From NCBI RefSeq assembly GCF_016925635.1, contig NZ_CP070490.1:248001-312000 (forward strand): 64,000 nucleotides of DNA, given 5' to 3'. The stretch comes from Lysinibacillus fusiformis (lineage in GTDB: Bacteria > Bacillota > Bacilli > Bacillales_A > Planococcaceae). The position numbers and the translations under genes were made by a program. Under the pieces are notes generated by a model. It saw nothing but the letters and a program-made list of their open reading frames with translations. It did no database searches and was not told the origin of the DNA. Every line of letters starts with the position of its first letter. Position 1 is the stretch's first letter. Positions 45,287-53,788 of the stretch are shown piece after piece.

Positions 45287-46912
45287 CTATGATATAGATT
45301 TTAATTTCATTAACTTAAAGCCTTCATAATTGTTTTGAGCCACCTCATTACAATGTTTTGTGTAATAATCAAATCCTCCTAGATAAATTAAAAAACTTCG
45401 AGGTTTGCCCTCAATATTAGCTCCCGTATACCAAGAATCACCTTTGACGTAGAGTGTTGCATTAGCAACCTCTCGGCAATGTTTGCTCCAAGCTTCCTCT
45501 GCTTCTCTAGTTGGTTCCACAAGGTCAATGTCATGCTCACGCAAGTATTGTATGCACTCGGTAATCCATTCGACATGCTGCTCAATAGCTATTGGCATAT
45601 TCACGAGGACAGAAGGGCTTTCTGGTCCCGTAATCATAAATAAATTAGGAAAACCTGCTGTTGTGAGTCCAAGATAGGTTTGAACCGCTGCCCCATCCTC
45701 CCATTTCTCCTTTAATGACACGCCATTCCTTCCTTGGATATCAATCTTAAATAAAGGTCCTGTCATGCCATCATAGCCTGTCGCAAAAATGATGATATCT
45801 AAATCAAAATGGTTATCCGCCGTTTGAATACCTTCTCCTGTTATTTTTTGAATGGGTGATTCTTTGACATCAACCAGTAAAACATTCTCTCTATTATAGG
45901 TTTCAAAATAATCGCTATCTAAAACCTGTCTTTTCGTGCCATACATATACTTTGGACATAATTTCTCTGCTACCACAGGGTCTTTCACAATCTGTCGTAT
46001 TTTGGAGCGAATAAATTCTGCCGCTTTTTCATTGGATTGTTCATTCGTTAACAAGTCATGATAAGTAGCTGAGAAGGCAAAGCCACCCTGTGCCCATGCT
46101 TTCTCAAAAACCGCCTGTCTCCTATCATCCCGTTCTTCCATTGCAGATTGCTGATTTTGTGCAAAAGGTGTACCTGAAACAGAATTTCTCATGGAATGCT
46201 TTATCGCTTCGAAATTTTGCTTGGTTTCTTTGATAAAGTCCTCATCATATGCATGGTTTCGAGCGGGAATCGTATATTGCGGTGTGCGTTGAAACACCGT
46301 TAGCTGCTCTGCTTCTTTTGCAATGACAGGTATTGCTTGAATACCACTGGAGCCTGTCCCGATAATTCCCACACGCTTCCCCGTAAAATCAATCTTTTCA
46401 TGTGTCCAATGCCCCGTGTGATACCATTTTCCGTTAAACTGTTGTAATCCTTGGATGTTCGGAACATTTGCAGCAGACAGACAGCCGATTCCTGTAATAA
46501 AATATTTTGTTAAAATGCACTGTCCATCGTTTAAATGAATTATCCATTTATGTCGTTCTTCATCAAAATGAGCCGCAGTGACTCTTGTGTCAAATTGAAT
46601 ATCTGTTCGCAATTGAAAGCGATCTGCTACGTAATTTAAATAGCGTAATATTTCCGCTTGTTCCGGAAATCTAGATGTCCAAGTCCATTCTTCATATAAT
46701 TCCTTTGAAAACGTGTAGTTATAATAGATGCTTTCAATATCACATCTAGCACCAGGATAACGATTCCAATACCAAACACCACCTACACCATCTCCAGCCT
46801 CGTATACAATGGTCGAAAAGCCTTTACTCCTCAACTGATGTAGCATATACAGACCTGCAAACCCAGCACCTAGAACAACTGCATCCACCTCTTTAATTGT
46901 TTGACTACTCAT
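45287..46912 (-). CDS. Baeyer-Villiger-type flavin monooxygenase
   Basis: 541 residues, similar length to cyclohexanone monooxygenase. The FAD-binding GAGFAG lies at residues 15-20 and the NADPH-binding GTGSSG at about 185-190. The Baeyer-Villiger fingerprint FxGxxxHxxxW is present as FNGKWYHTGHW, just before the second Rossmann motif. These enzymes insert one oxygen next to a ketone to give an ester or lactone. First gene of a three-gene operon with the SDR and esterase; a LuxR-type regulator is divergent. Confidence 0.9.
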   Translation of the reverse strand: MSSQTIKEVDAVVLGAGFAGLYMLHQLRSKGFSTIVYEAGDGVGGVWYWNRYPGARCDIESIYYNYTFSKELYEEWTWTSRFPEQAEILRYLNYVADRFQLRTDIQFDTRVTAAHFDEERHKWIIHLNDGQCILTKYFITGIGCLSAANVPNIQGLQQFNGKWYHTGHWTHEKIDFTGKRVGIIGTGSSGIQAIPVIAKEAEQLTVFQRTPQYTIPARNHAYDEDFIKETKQNFEAIKHSMRNSVSGTPFAQNQQSAMEERDDRRQAVFEKAWAQGGFAFSATYHDLLTNEQSNEKAAEFIRSKIRQIVKDPVVAEKLCPKYMYGTKRQVLDSDYFETYNRENVLLVDVKESPIQKITGEGIQTADNHFDLDIIIFATGYDGMTGPLFKIDIQGRNGVSLKEKWEDGAAVQTYLGLTTAGFPNLFMITGPESPSVLVNMPIAIEQHVEWITECIQYLREHDIDLVEPTREAEEAWSKHCREVANATLYVKGDSWYTGANIEGKPRSFLIYLGGFDYYTKHCNEVAQNNYEGFKLMKLKSIS

Positions 46913-46959
46913 CTGCCGCTCCCCCTCACACCAAAATAGGAAAATATGGATTTACTTAA

Positions 46960-47023
46960 CTTAAATACTACAACTTACAGAAAATATTGAAAATTCCTTA
47001 TTTTAAGCGTAGTATATACTTAA
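46960..47023. promoter_or_regulatory. inverted half-sites between the monooxygenase and luxR-type genes
   Basis: CTTAAATACTAC (46960-46971) and GTAGTATATACTTAA (47009-47023) are inverted versions of the same pattern, centres about 50 bases apart, in the 126-base gap between the divergent genes. They may be operator halves for the regulator. Confidence 0.35.
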
Positions 47024-47038
47024 AAAAGGGGATAGGTC

Positions 47039-47734
47039 ATGTCCAATCTTTATACCATTCAAAAACGTTTCGACACCGTACAAAGCTATGTCAACCATGA
47101 AGAGTTGTTGATACACATTTTGCAGGTATATTTAGATTCTTTTCCTATCAAGGATGCCTATTTATTAAGGTATTCTCCAATAGGCTTTGTCGCTGAAGGA
47201 ATCATTTTCTTGAATGAATCGGGTGGTAGTCATATCGGTGAAATTCGTGAGGAGATTCGCAGCTTCCCTATTATTTATGCTGCTATTGAAGATAAGAAGG
47301 CTAAATTTTGTACAGGAATGGACTATTTAAAAAATATCAGTATTAAATATTCTATTCCCTCGCAAAATAATTCTTTTTTAATTGTTCCTATTTTTATAGG
47401 GCAATATGTTTTTGGTTATATTTGTAGTACTCAATTGGAAGAGGAAATCGATGTAAATGAAAAGCTATTAGATGATATGACGACCTTTGGACATATGATT
47501 GGACAGCTTATCATGCAAGCTAGAAATAGTAAAAAAGAGGGTTTTCTTAGCAAACGTGAGCTCGAGGTAATGAGACAGGTAGCGCAGGGAGATAGTACAA
47601 AGGAAATAGCAGATGTTATGAATTTAAGTGAATTAACCATTACACAATATGTAAAATCGGCTATCAAAAAATTGCGTGCCAAAAATCGTTCCCATGCCAT
47701 TAGCATTCTTTATCAAGAGGGAATTATTCTATAA
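47039..47734 (+). CDS. LuxR-family transcriptional regulator
   Basis: 231 residues. The C-terminal 65 residues are a LuxR/GerE-type helix-turn-helix: LSKRELEVMRQVAQGDSTKEIADVMNLSELTI is the family signature (a glycine and lysine-glutamate-isoleucine pattern). The N-terminal 160 residues look GAF-like, without an obvious phosphorylatable receiver domain, so the protein probably senses a ligand directly. It is divergent from the Baeyer-Villiger operon with 126 bases between, so it likely controls it. Confidence 0.85.
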   Translation: MSNLYTIQKRFDTVQSYVNHEELLIHILQVYLDSFPIKDAYLLRYSPIGFVAEGIIFLNESGGSHIGEIREEIRSFPIIYAAIEDKKAKFCTGMDYLKNISIKYSIPSQNNSFLIVPIFIGQYVFGYICSTQLEEEIDVNEKLLDDMTTFGHMIGQLIMQARNSKKEGFLSKRELEVMRQVAQGDSTKEIADVMNLSELTITQYVKSAIKKLRAKNRSHAISILYQEGIIL

Positions 47735-47735
47735 A

Positions 47736-47765
47736 AAATTTGGGGAGCATGCCACTCCCCTTTGT
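47736..47765 (+). terminator. intrinsic terminator between the luxR-type gene and trmO
   Basis: GGGGAG and CTCCCC form the stem, AAAATT-type A-run precedes and TTTG follows. Suits both convergent genes. Confidence 0.7.
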
Positions 47766-47800
47766 TAAAATCCACAATTGTCTTCGCTTTAGCAACTTTA

Positions 47801-48262
47801 TTACTCCCAGTAGGCCCTCATTAAATCTATTGACCATGCTGGCTGTTTAACATCCTTTTTAGGTAAAAATTCTTTCATCACAGGCTTTATATCTAGTATA
47901 GGTGTGCCATCTATGGCGTCTAGCCCTTGAACGATTAATGCTCTAGGTTTGACCTCTAACAACGCAACGATTGTACTTCCTAATTTATTGGGTCTATTCT
48001 TACCCCTTTGCGCGAAAATGCCCACTTCGGGATAATCTTGATTATTTCTAGGATGTCTAGCCTCATATTGGATTTGATCGTCTGTAACTTTATCAAAATA
48101 AAAAATAATTTCTAGATGAGAAAAATCTTCTATTCCTTTTAAGGATGCCTCCTGGATATGAGCAGCAAGTTCTATGGTTGAAACAACCTCTCCCCAATGA
48201 TCATCTTTTATCATTTGCCGATTGTTACGAACTGTAGCGATTGATCGAACGGTATATTGCAT
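47801..48262 (-). CDS. TrmO/TsaA-like tRNA methyltransferase-family protein
   Basis: 153 residues, the AF0241/YaeB-type beta-barrel family. The motif RHPRNNQDYPEVGIFAQRG with RPNKLGSTIV is close to the family pattern, and LDAIDGTPILDIKP is the second typical segment. Homologues methylate the threonylcarbamoyl group of t6A37 in tRNA. Monocistronic by position: between the LuxR-type gene and the germination operon. Confidence 0.85.
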   Translation of the reverse strand: MQYTVRSIATVRNNRQMIKDDHWGEVVSTIELAAHIQEASLKGIEDFSHLEIIFYFDKVTDDQIQYEARHPRNNQDYPEVGIFAQRGKNRPNKLGSTIVALLEVKPRALIVQGLDAIDGTPILDIKPVMKEFLPKKDVKQPAWSIDLMRAYWE

Positions 48263-48332
48263 ACCTTTTATCCCCCATCTTTTCGAATGTCTACTATACG
48301 GTCTTTAATGCCAGTATATACTAAATAGACAG

Positions 48333-48360
48333 AAAAAAAGATGATTAACGATGTTAATCA
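48333..48360 (-). terminator. intrinsic terminator after the gerC-like gene
   Basis: TGATTAAC and GTTAATCA form a perfect 8-bp stem with a three-base loop, overlapping the stop codon, followed on the minus strand by Ts (48333-48339). Confidence 0.8.
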
Positions 48361-49544
48361 CCTGATGTGCCATAATCCTTGATGGATACATTCACTTCAC
48401 ATGTAATCGGAACCTCACTAAATGTTTGATCCCATTCTTTTTTTATTTTTTGCCATACTCTCGGATAGTTGATTCTGAGTTTATTGCCAAACCCTGAAAC
48501 ATCTGTTTGAAATTCATGTTGCGTTTTTTCTAAAACTTTCATCACCAATCGCTCAATCTCTTTTTCAAATACTTTCTCTGCTTTTTTCAAAAATTGATTG
48601 TCAAATGCTTTATCTGATAGAACCCAATGTTCAGCAATTCTTCCCTCTGATTGAATTTTTATCGTAAAGGAGATTTGATCTCCTTTCACATGTGGAATAA
48701 TTTTACTTTTAGTTGAAATAATTTCATATACAATGGGTGCACCTGACTCCTCATCAAACCCTTTGACTAGGCCACCTTTCGCATCCCCTGACATCCAAGC
48801 AATTCCTTCTATGTCACTCTCATTTACAAACCCTCGTAACTTTTTGGTTTTCCCTTCAATGATAGCAGCGCCTGCAAATTTTACTTCTCCATTTTCCGCT
48901 ATCACATTTTGCAATAAAAAGCTGGAATCTGAATATAGCTTCCCTTCTAGCTTTGCAACGGTCATCGGTGGTAAAATCTTAGTCGTCCTTTCATGCCCCT
49001 CCATCATTTCTACTAATTGAAAGGCTGGAATTTTCGTTGGTTCATTCGTTTCAAGTGCCTGACTTGCCTGATTTTGAGCAATAAGGAGAAGGCCACTAGG
49101 TCGTATTTCTAATTCTCTTAGAAAAAAATCTAGTGTTTGTTGCAGGTTGACGGTGCTGGCTAATTCTTCTCCAATGATAATCACTTTGGAATGTTCAGCA
49201 AAGGAATGTTTATCAACCTTTAAAAGCATATTTCGTAAAGTTGGTAAAACCGCATCACCTGTCTCAGAAACATTTTTATACGCTTTTTCTGGCAATGCTC
49301 CCTCTCTTGTTCCAGAAACCGTTGTCTCTGACGTAACAAATTGATTGGTAATCGTTAACAGCTCCCTATTTGCATATCTAGCATCTTGTTGCTCCTCAGA
49401 AGATACATCACCCGTTTCTAAATCCAATGATGTACCTACAATGAGACCTAAATCCTCAATCTCTTTACTACTCCAGCATCCAGTAAGAAAGAAGGGTACA
49501 GTCATTACTAGAAGGTATTGGCTATATCGATGTTTTCGCTTCAT
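48354..49544 (-). CDS. spore germination lipoprotein, Ger(x)C family
   Basis: 396 residues. Lipobox FLTGC near residue 22 of the reading starting MKRKHRYSQYLLVMTVPFFL, so it is anchored outside the inner spore membrane. The rest has the three-domain Ger(x)C pattern (WSSKEIEDLGLIVGTSLDLE, then a middle segment with VIIGEELASTV). Starts at the ATG at 49544, which overlaps the gerB stop as ATGA; AAGGAAAG is upstream. Third gene of the gerABC operon. Confidence 0.9.
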   Translation of the reverse strand: MKRKHRYSQYLLVMTVPFFLTGCWSSKEIEDLGLIVGTSLDLETGDVSSEEQQDARYANRELLTITNQFVTSETTVSGTREGALPEKAYKNVSETGDAVLPTLRNMLLKVDKHSFAEHSKVIIIGEELASTVNLQQTLDFFLRELEIRPSGLLLIAQNQASQALETNEPTKIPAFQLVEMMEGHERTTKILPPMTVAKLEGKLYSDSSFLLQNVIAENGEVKFAGAAIIEGKTKKLRGFVNESDIEGIAWMSGDAKGGLVKGFDEESGAPIVYEIISTKSKIIPHVKGDQISFTIKIQSEGRIAEHWVLSDKAFDNQFLKKAEKVFEKEIERLVMKVLEKTQHEFQTDVSGFGNKLRINYPRVWQKIKKEWDQTFSEVPITCEVNVSIKDYGTSGD

Positions 49545-50638
49545 GCTTTCTTTCCTTTCCATTTCGATATAAGGAGTAAAATGATAGGTACGGCACCAAA
49601 TAAAATCAATGCAGCATGACCAATCTTATCGCCAAATGTAAAAAGATCATTAATATTTTTTGGCGTCATCGCAATAATGTAGATAATTGGCAACAATCCG
49701 TATAAGAAAGGATGCATACTTTTTTTAAAAAGTTGGGCTAATCCTAAAGCAGCTGCATAATAAGTAATCGTAAAGGTAGCAAATATTTGCATAATCCAAA
49801 TTACAAGAAGAAACGACTCAAAGCGTTCAAAAATTAATCCTGGAATTTCAAAACTTCGCATCAATTCAATCGTTGGCCATGTCCTTGTCATAACCCCTTC
49901 AATGGAGAGAGCACCGATGACCATCACAACCGTGATGACATAAAAAAGCAGAGGAATGGTGATGCCCACCAGCACAACCTTTACAGCTTTTGATCTATCT
50001 GATGGGTACATAAATGCCACGAGGAGCAACATAATTTCAGGTCCTAAAAAGGCTAGTGTCGCTGTTTTGATCCCCTTTAACATCGGTACAACGCCCAAGC
50101 CTAATACTGGTCTAAGATTATCGATTTCAAAAATCCCTAAGCTTAAAAAGGCCACAAGTAAAAAAATAACAAAGGTAATAGGAAAAATGATTTCAAATAG
50201 ACGAGCGATTGTATTGATACCACCACTTATTAAGTAAAGCCCAACCCATAAAAAAGGAAGAATAATGGCCCATGTAGGGGTACCCTCTAATAAGAAGAGG
50301 GAGGTTACTTCAGCCATTATGCGAACCTCAAATGCAGAAATGGTAAAAAAGTAGACTATTACACACGTACTTAAGAACCAGCCTAACCACTTCCCTAGGA
50401 TGTCTTGATTATATTGATAAAATGTTTTATCAGGGTATTGTTGGCTTAGCTTGACAATGATTACCCCTGCAATCATCGCAACGATTCCGCCTAAAAATAC
50501 ACTAATCCAAACATCCGGGGTCTTTACTTTTTCTACAGAGGCACGAGGTAAGGTAAGAATTCCAGTGGCAAGAATATAGTTAATAATAATAACAACTGCT
50601 TGTGAGGTCGTTATTTTATCTTTCAAACTGCTGTTCAT
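49541..50638 (-). CDS. spore germination permease, GerAB family
   Basis: 365 residues with ten predicted transmembrane segments, APC-type fold (endospore germination permease family). Opens MNSSLKDKITTSQAVVIIINY; AAAGGAG supports the ATG. The B subunit binds the germinant. Overlaps the gerC start by four bases and follows gerA after a 21-base gap, as in other ger operons. Confidence 0.93.
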   Translation of the reverse strand: MNSSLKDKITTSQAVVIIINYILATGILTLPRASVEKVKTPDVWISVFLGGIVAMIAGVIIVKLSQQYPDKTFYQYNQDILGKWLGWFLSTCVIVYFFTISAFEVRIMAEVTSLFLLEGTPTWAIILPFLWVGLYLISGGINTIARLFEIIFPITFVIFLLVAFLSLGIFEIDNLRPVLGLGVVPMLKGIKTATLAFLGPEIMLLLVAFMYPSDRSKAVKVVLVGITIPLLFYVITVVMVIGALSIEGVMTRTWPTIELMRSFEIPGLIFERFESFLLVIWIMQIFATFTITYYAAALGLAQLFKKSMHPFLYGLLPIIYIIAMTPKNINDLFTFGDKIGHAALILFGAVPIILLLISKWKGKKA

Positions 50639-50659
50639 GACTGTTTTTCTCCTTTCCTC

Positions 50660-52327
50660 TTATTCCCCTTTGCGGACAGAATCTTTTGGCTTTAACAATC
50701 TAGGACGATGTTTCATCATCCTGAACGGCATACGAACCATAAAGTCTTTCCAATCACCTGCTCGATACGGAACAGTAGGACTTAGATACGATACACCGAA
50801 GCTCTTTAGCTTCACTAAATGACTGCAAAGGAATAAGAAAAACAGGATGATGCCATATAGTCCAAATAAAGCTGCAGAAAACATGGCGACAAAACGCAGC
50901 ATTCGTAGCGTGATTCCAGCATTGTATTGAGGGATAGCAAAAGAAGAAATCGCTGTTAGTGCAACAACAATGACCATAATCGGACTAACAATTCCTGCCT
51001 GTACTGCTGCTTCTCCAATGACAAGCCCTCCCACAATCCCCATTGTCGGACCGATTGGCTTCGGCAAGCGAAGTCCCGCTTCTCTTAATATTTCAATGGC
51101 AACCTCCATAATGAGGGCTTCAATTAATGCTGGGAACGGTACTCCCTGCCTTGTCGCCATCATAGACAAGGCTAGTTTAGTGGGAATTAATCCCTGATGA
51201 AATGATACAAAAGCAATGTACAGAGATGGTCCAAATAAGGAGATACCGGCAGCAAAGTAGCGAAGCAAGCGAATAAGTGAGCTTGACAACCAACGTTCAT
51301 AATAATCTTCTGGTGATTGCAGTAACATATTAAACGTGACTGGCACAATTAGCGCAAATGGCGTTCCATCTAATAAAATTGCCACTCGTCCCTCCAGTAA
51401 AGCGGCAACAACACGATCAGGACGCTCGGTACTCTGTACTTGCGTAAACGGACTAAGATAATTATCCTCAATTAATTGCTCAATATATCCTGATTCAGCT
51501 ACATCATCCAAATGGATTGTTTCAATTCGTTTTCTCACCTCTTTGACGAGATTAGGCTCCACAATCTCATCTATATAGGCTATAACCAACTCTTTTTTTG
51601 TACGCTCGCCCACTTCCATCTCAATTATGGATAAATTTCGATTTTCTCCATGTTGTCTTAATAAAGAAGTGTTCACACTTAATTTTTCCGTGAAGCCCAC
51701 TCTTGGTCCACGTACCAATGCCTCAGAAACGGGCTCTTCAAGATTTCGAGTCTTTCCATGTGCAGTACCAATAATAAATACATTCTGTATCCCATCCACA
51801 ATTAATACAGTGGATCCCGTTAATACTTTCCCAACAGCTTTCATAACTTTCGTTTCCTCTAGCAGATCACTCACTGGTAGGATTTCATTTACAATCAATT
51901 GCTGTAGCTCATAACCTCTTATCAAAGTGGATCTTTCTGAAAGTCCATTCATTAATGATTTCAAAATATGTTTGTCAATCAACTCTTTATCGCATAAACC
52001 TTTAAGAAAAACGATGGCTGCACGATTATCCGTATTCCCAATTTGAAATTCTCTAAAATGGATATCCCAATTATGACCAAGCTCTTTCTTCATTTGTAAA
52101 AAATCTTCACTGTAATCACCTGTAAATTGCTCTAACTTTTTTTGAACAGGTATTTGTATTGTCTCACTTTGTTCACTATTTTCTTTCATATCAATTTTGC
52201 CATTGCTCTTATTAACAAATAAAAAAACATGAAACAATTTATAAATTAAATATGGAATAAAAAATGCTAAAAAGCCTTGTAAAAAAACTTGCCAATGCGG
52301 CATGTAGGAAATTACCTTTTCCCACAT
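50660..52327 (-). CDS. spore germination receptor subunit A, GerAA family
   Basis: 555 residues from the ATG at 52327 (GAGGGTG six bases upstream; the GTG at 52336 has none). The N-terminal cytoplasmic domain (about 1-300) and four to six membrane helices in the second half match GerAA. Segments [15 protein letters not shown] and [20 protein letters not shown] are typical. The receptor starts germination in response to small nutrients; the ligand cannot be told from the sequence. First gene of the operon. Confidence 0.93.
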   Translation of the reverse strand: MWEKVISYMPHWQVFLQGFLAFFIPYLIYKLFHVFLFVNKSNGKIDMKENSEQSETIQIPVQKKLEQFTGDYSEDFLQMKKELGHNWDIHFREFQIGNTDNRAAIVFLKGLCDKELIDKHILKSLMNGLSERSTLIRGYELQQLIVNEILPVSDLLEETKVMKAVGKVLTGSTVLIVDGIQNVFIIGTAHGKTRNLEEPVSEALVRGPRVGFTEKLSVNTSLLRQHGENRNLSIIEMEVGERTKKELVIAYIDEIVEPNLVKEVRKRIETIHLDDVAESGYIEQLIEDNYLSPFTQVQSTERPDRVVAALLEGRVAILLDGTPFALIVPVTFNMLLQSPEDYYERWLSSSLIRLLRYFAAGISLFGPSLYIAFVSFHQGLIPTKLALSMMATRQGVPFPALIEALIMEVAIEILREAGLRLPKPIGPTMGIVGGLVIGEAAVQAGIVSPIMVIVVALTAISSFAIPQYNAGITLRMLRFVAMFSAALFGLYGIILFFLFLCSHLVKLKSFGVSYLSPTVPYRAGDWKDFMVRMPFRMMKHRPRLLKPKDSVRKGE

Positions 52328-52553
52328 ATTGATCACCCTCTTTAGTACACTTGTACAGAGTATATCTACATGTTTTTATCATTATCTAAGCAACCGTATT
52401 TTAAACTTCTAATCCTCAACATTCTTTCATAACAAGATACTAATATTTGCTGGACATAAAAAAATCCAGCCTCATATTGAGTACTGGTACTTATAAAAGC
52501 AATCTTTAGGTTATGGTATACTAGCTACTATGAAAAATTAGAAGGTGAAATTT

Positions 52554-53558
52554 ATGCTAGAAGTCAGTGAAAGTAAATTAGCACAATATAGTCTGCATTT
52601 TTTGAGCGAGACGCTTATTTTAGGAGAAGAAGTTTTTACACAACCTGAAGTTATGTTAGAAGCAGCCTTTACGCAGCTTGCTTTTAATAAAATCGATATG
52701 GAACAGCAATATGAATTTTTCCATGAAAGCAATATTGCACTCAATGAAGTTTTTACGTATTCCAAAGCCATTTTCGAACAGGAAAGTAATTTCCTCGAAC
52801 AATCACAAAATATAGCCAAGCACTTACATAGTGTGTCACAGCACCCAAACATCAAAAGCGGAGAACTGTTTATTGGCCTATTTGAAAATTGTTTACTATT
52901 GAATGAGGCTAAAAAGGTTATCGCCATTGTCAAAATTGATGAAAAAGAAATGTTTTTAGATGTAAAAAATGAACACAATCAAATGATTGTTAATGGCGTG
53001 GATGGCATTAACGTCAAGAAAATTAATAATATGGCTATTATTATTGATATGGGACCAGATCAATTTCCTGCCGTGTATATCAAAACAAAACGGAAAGAAG
53101 ATATTGTTTATTGGCAAGAACGATTTTTAAAAATACAAGCAGCAGATGCGCATTATTATAAAACCAATTTAGCACTAACAGAATGCAAAAAAATTATTTT
53201 AAAGGAAGAAAATTATACAAGCACAGAAAAGCTTGGGCTTTTGAATAAAACACTGGATTACTTTAGAAATGAAGAGGAATTTCAGGTAAATCATTATATC
53301 GAAACCGTTTTTGAGCAAGCGGACACTACCCAAAAAGATGTCATTATTAACTCGGTCAAACCCTATGAGACGGTCATTTCTGATAGTGCTTTAGAAAAGG
53401 CTGAAAAGAAATACAAACGTAAAATTAAACTCGATTCCAATATTGAAATCCAAGTAAATATTCAGCATATCGACCAAATAGATGAATTAATTGAAGTAGG
53501 CTATGATGAGGCAACGAATCGCAAATTCTATAAAATCTATTTTCAGGATGAACAGTAG
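52554..53558 (+). CDS. NdpA-like nucleoid-associated protein
   Basis: 334 residues. The whole protein is similar to the 37-kDa nucleoid-associated family (for example the segment GELFIGLFENCLLLNEAKKVIAI) with no signal peptide. The ATG at 52554 is preceded by AGAAGGTG, giving the better start; a GTG at 52545 is also in frame. Its partner is not identifiable from context: it is divergent from the ger operon, upstream of the PucR-type regulator. Related proteins bind DNA or anchor defence systems, but nothing here indicates that. Confidence 0.7.
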   Translation: MLEVSESKLAQYSLHFLSETLILGEEVFTQPEVMLEAAFTQLAFNKIDMEQQYEFFHESNIALNEVFTYSKAIFEQESNFLEQSQNIAKHLHSVSQHPNIKSGELFIGLFENCLLLNEAKKVIAIVKIDEKEMFLDVKNEHNQMIVNGVDGINVKKINNMAIIIDMGPDQFPAVYIKTKRKEDIVYWQERFLKIQAADAHYYKTNLALTECKKIILKEENYTSTEKLGLLNKTLDYFRNEEEFQVNHYIETVFEQADTTQKDVIINSVKPYETVISDSALEKAEKKYKRKIKLDSNIEIQVNIQHIDQIDELIEVGYDEATNRKFYKIYFQDEQ

Positions 53559-53606
53559 AAAAGGTACTTCCTATTTTTATCAACGAATTTAAAAATAAGT
53601 AAATGA

Positions 53607-53717
53607 TTTCCGTTCCAGGCTATATGCTTGCCATTGACGCCTCGCTTTCGTACAGAGTAAAGCTTCTTGTGAGAAACTCATTAAGCTTCACAGGGAAGCA
53701 CTTGGTCGGAACGGAAA
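53607..53717. repeat. solo palindromic repeat related to the composite element
   Basis: TTTCCGTTCC (53607-53616) and GGAACGGAAA (53708-53717) are perfectly complementary ends of an about 111-bp palindromic sequence. GATTTCCGTTCC also opens the left unit of each composite element, and AACGGAAATC closes the right unit. It therefore looks like a single-unit relative. It lies between two convergent genes. It is not flanked by duplicated terminators. Confidence 0.6.
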
Positions 53718-53788
53718 ACAACTTCTCTTTGCACAATCATCTTTTGCTTAAAACACTAAAATTCATCTATTACTTTATCCTCTTCTTG

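Noticed and set aside
52340-52360. GTACA-AG-TGTAC palindrome upstream of gerA as an SOS box
   Set aside because: Does not match the Bacillus LexA consensus; too short to support on its own.
52538-52978. Minus-strand frame antisense to the NdpA-like gene
   Set aside because: Cys/Ser/Phe-rich antisense shadow of a well-supported gene.
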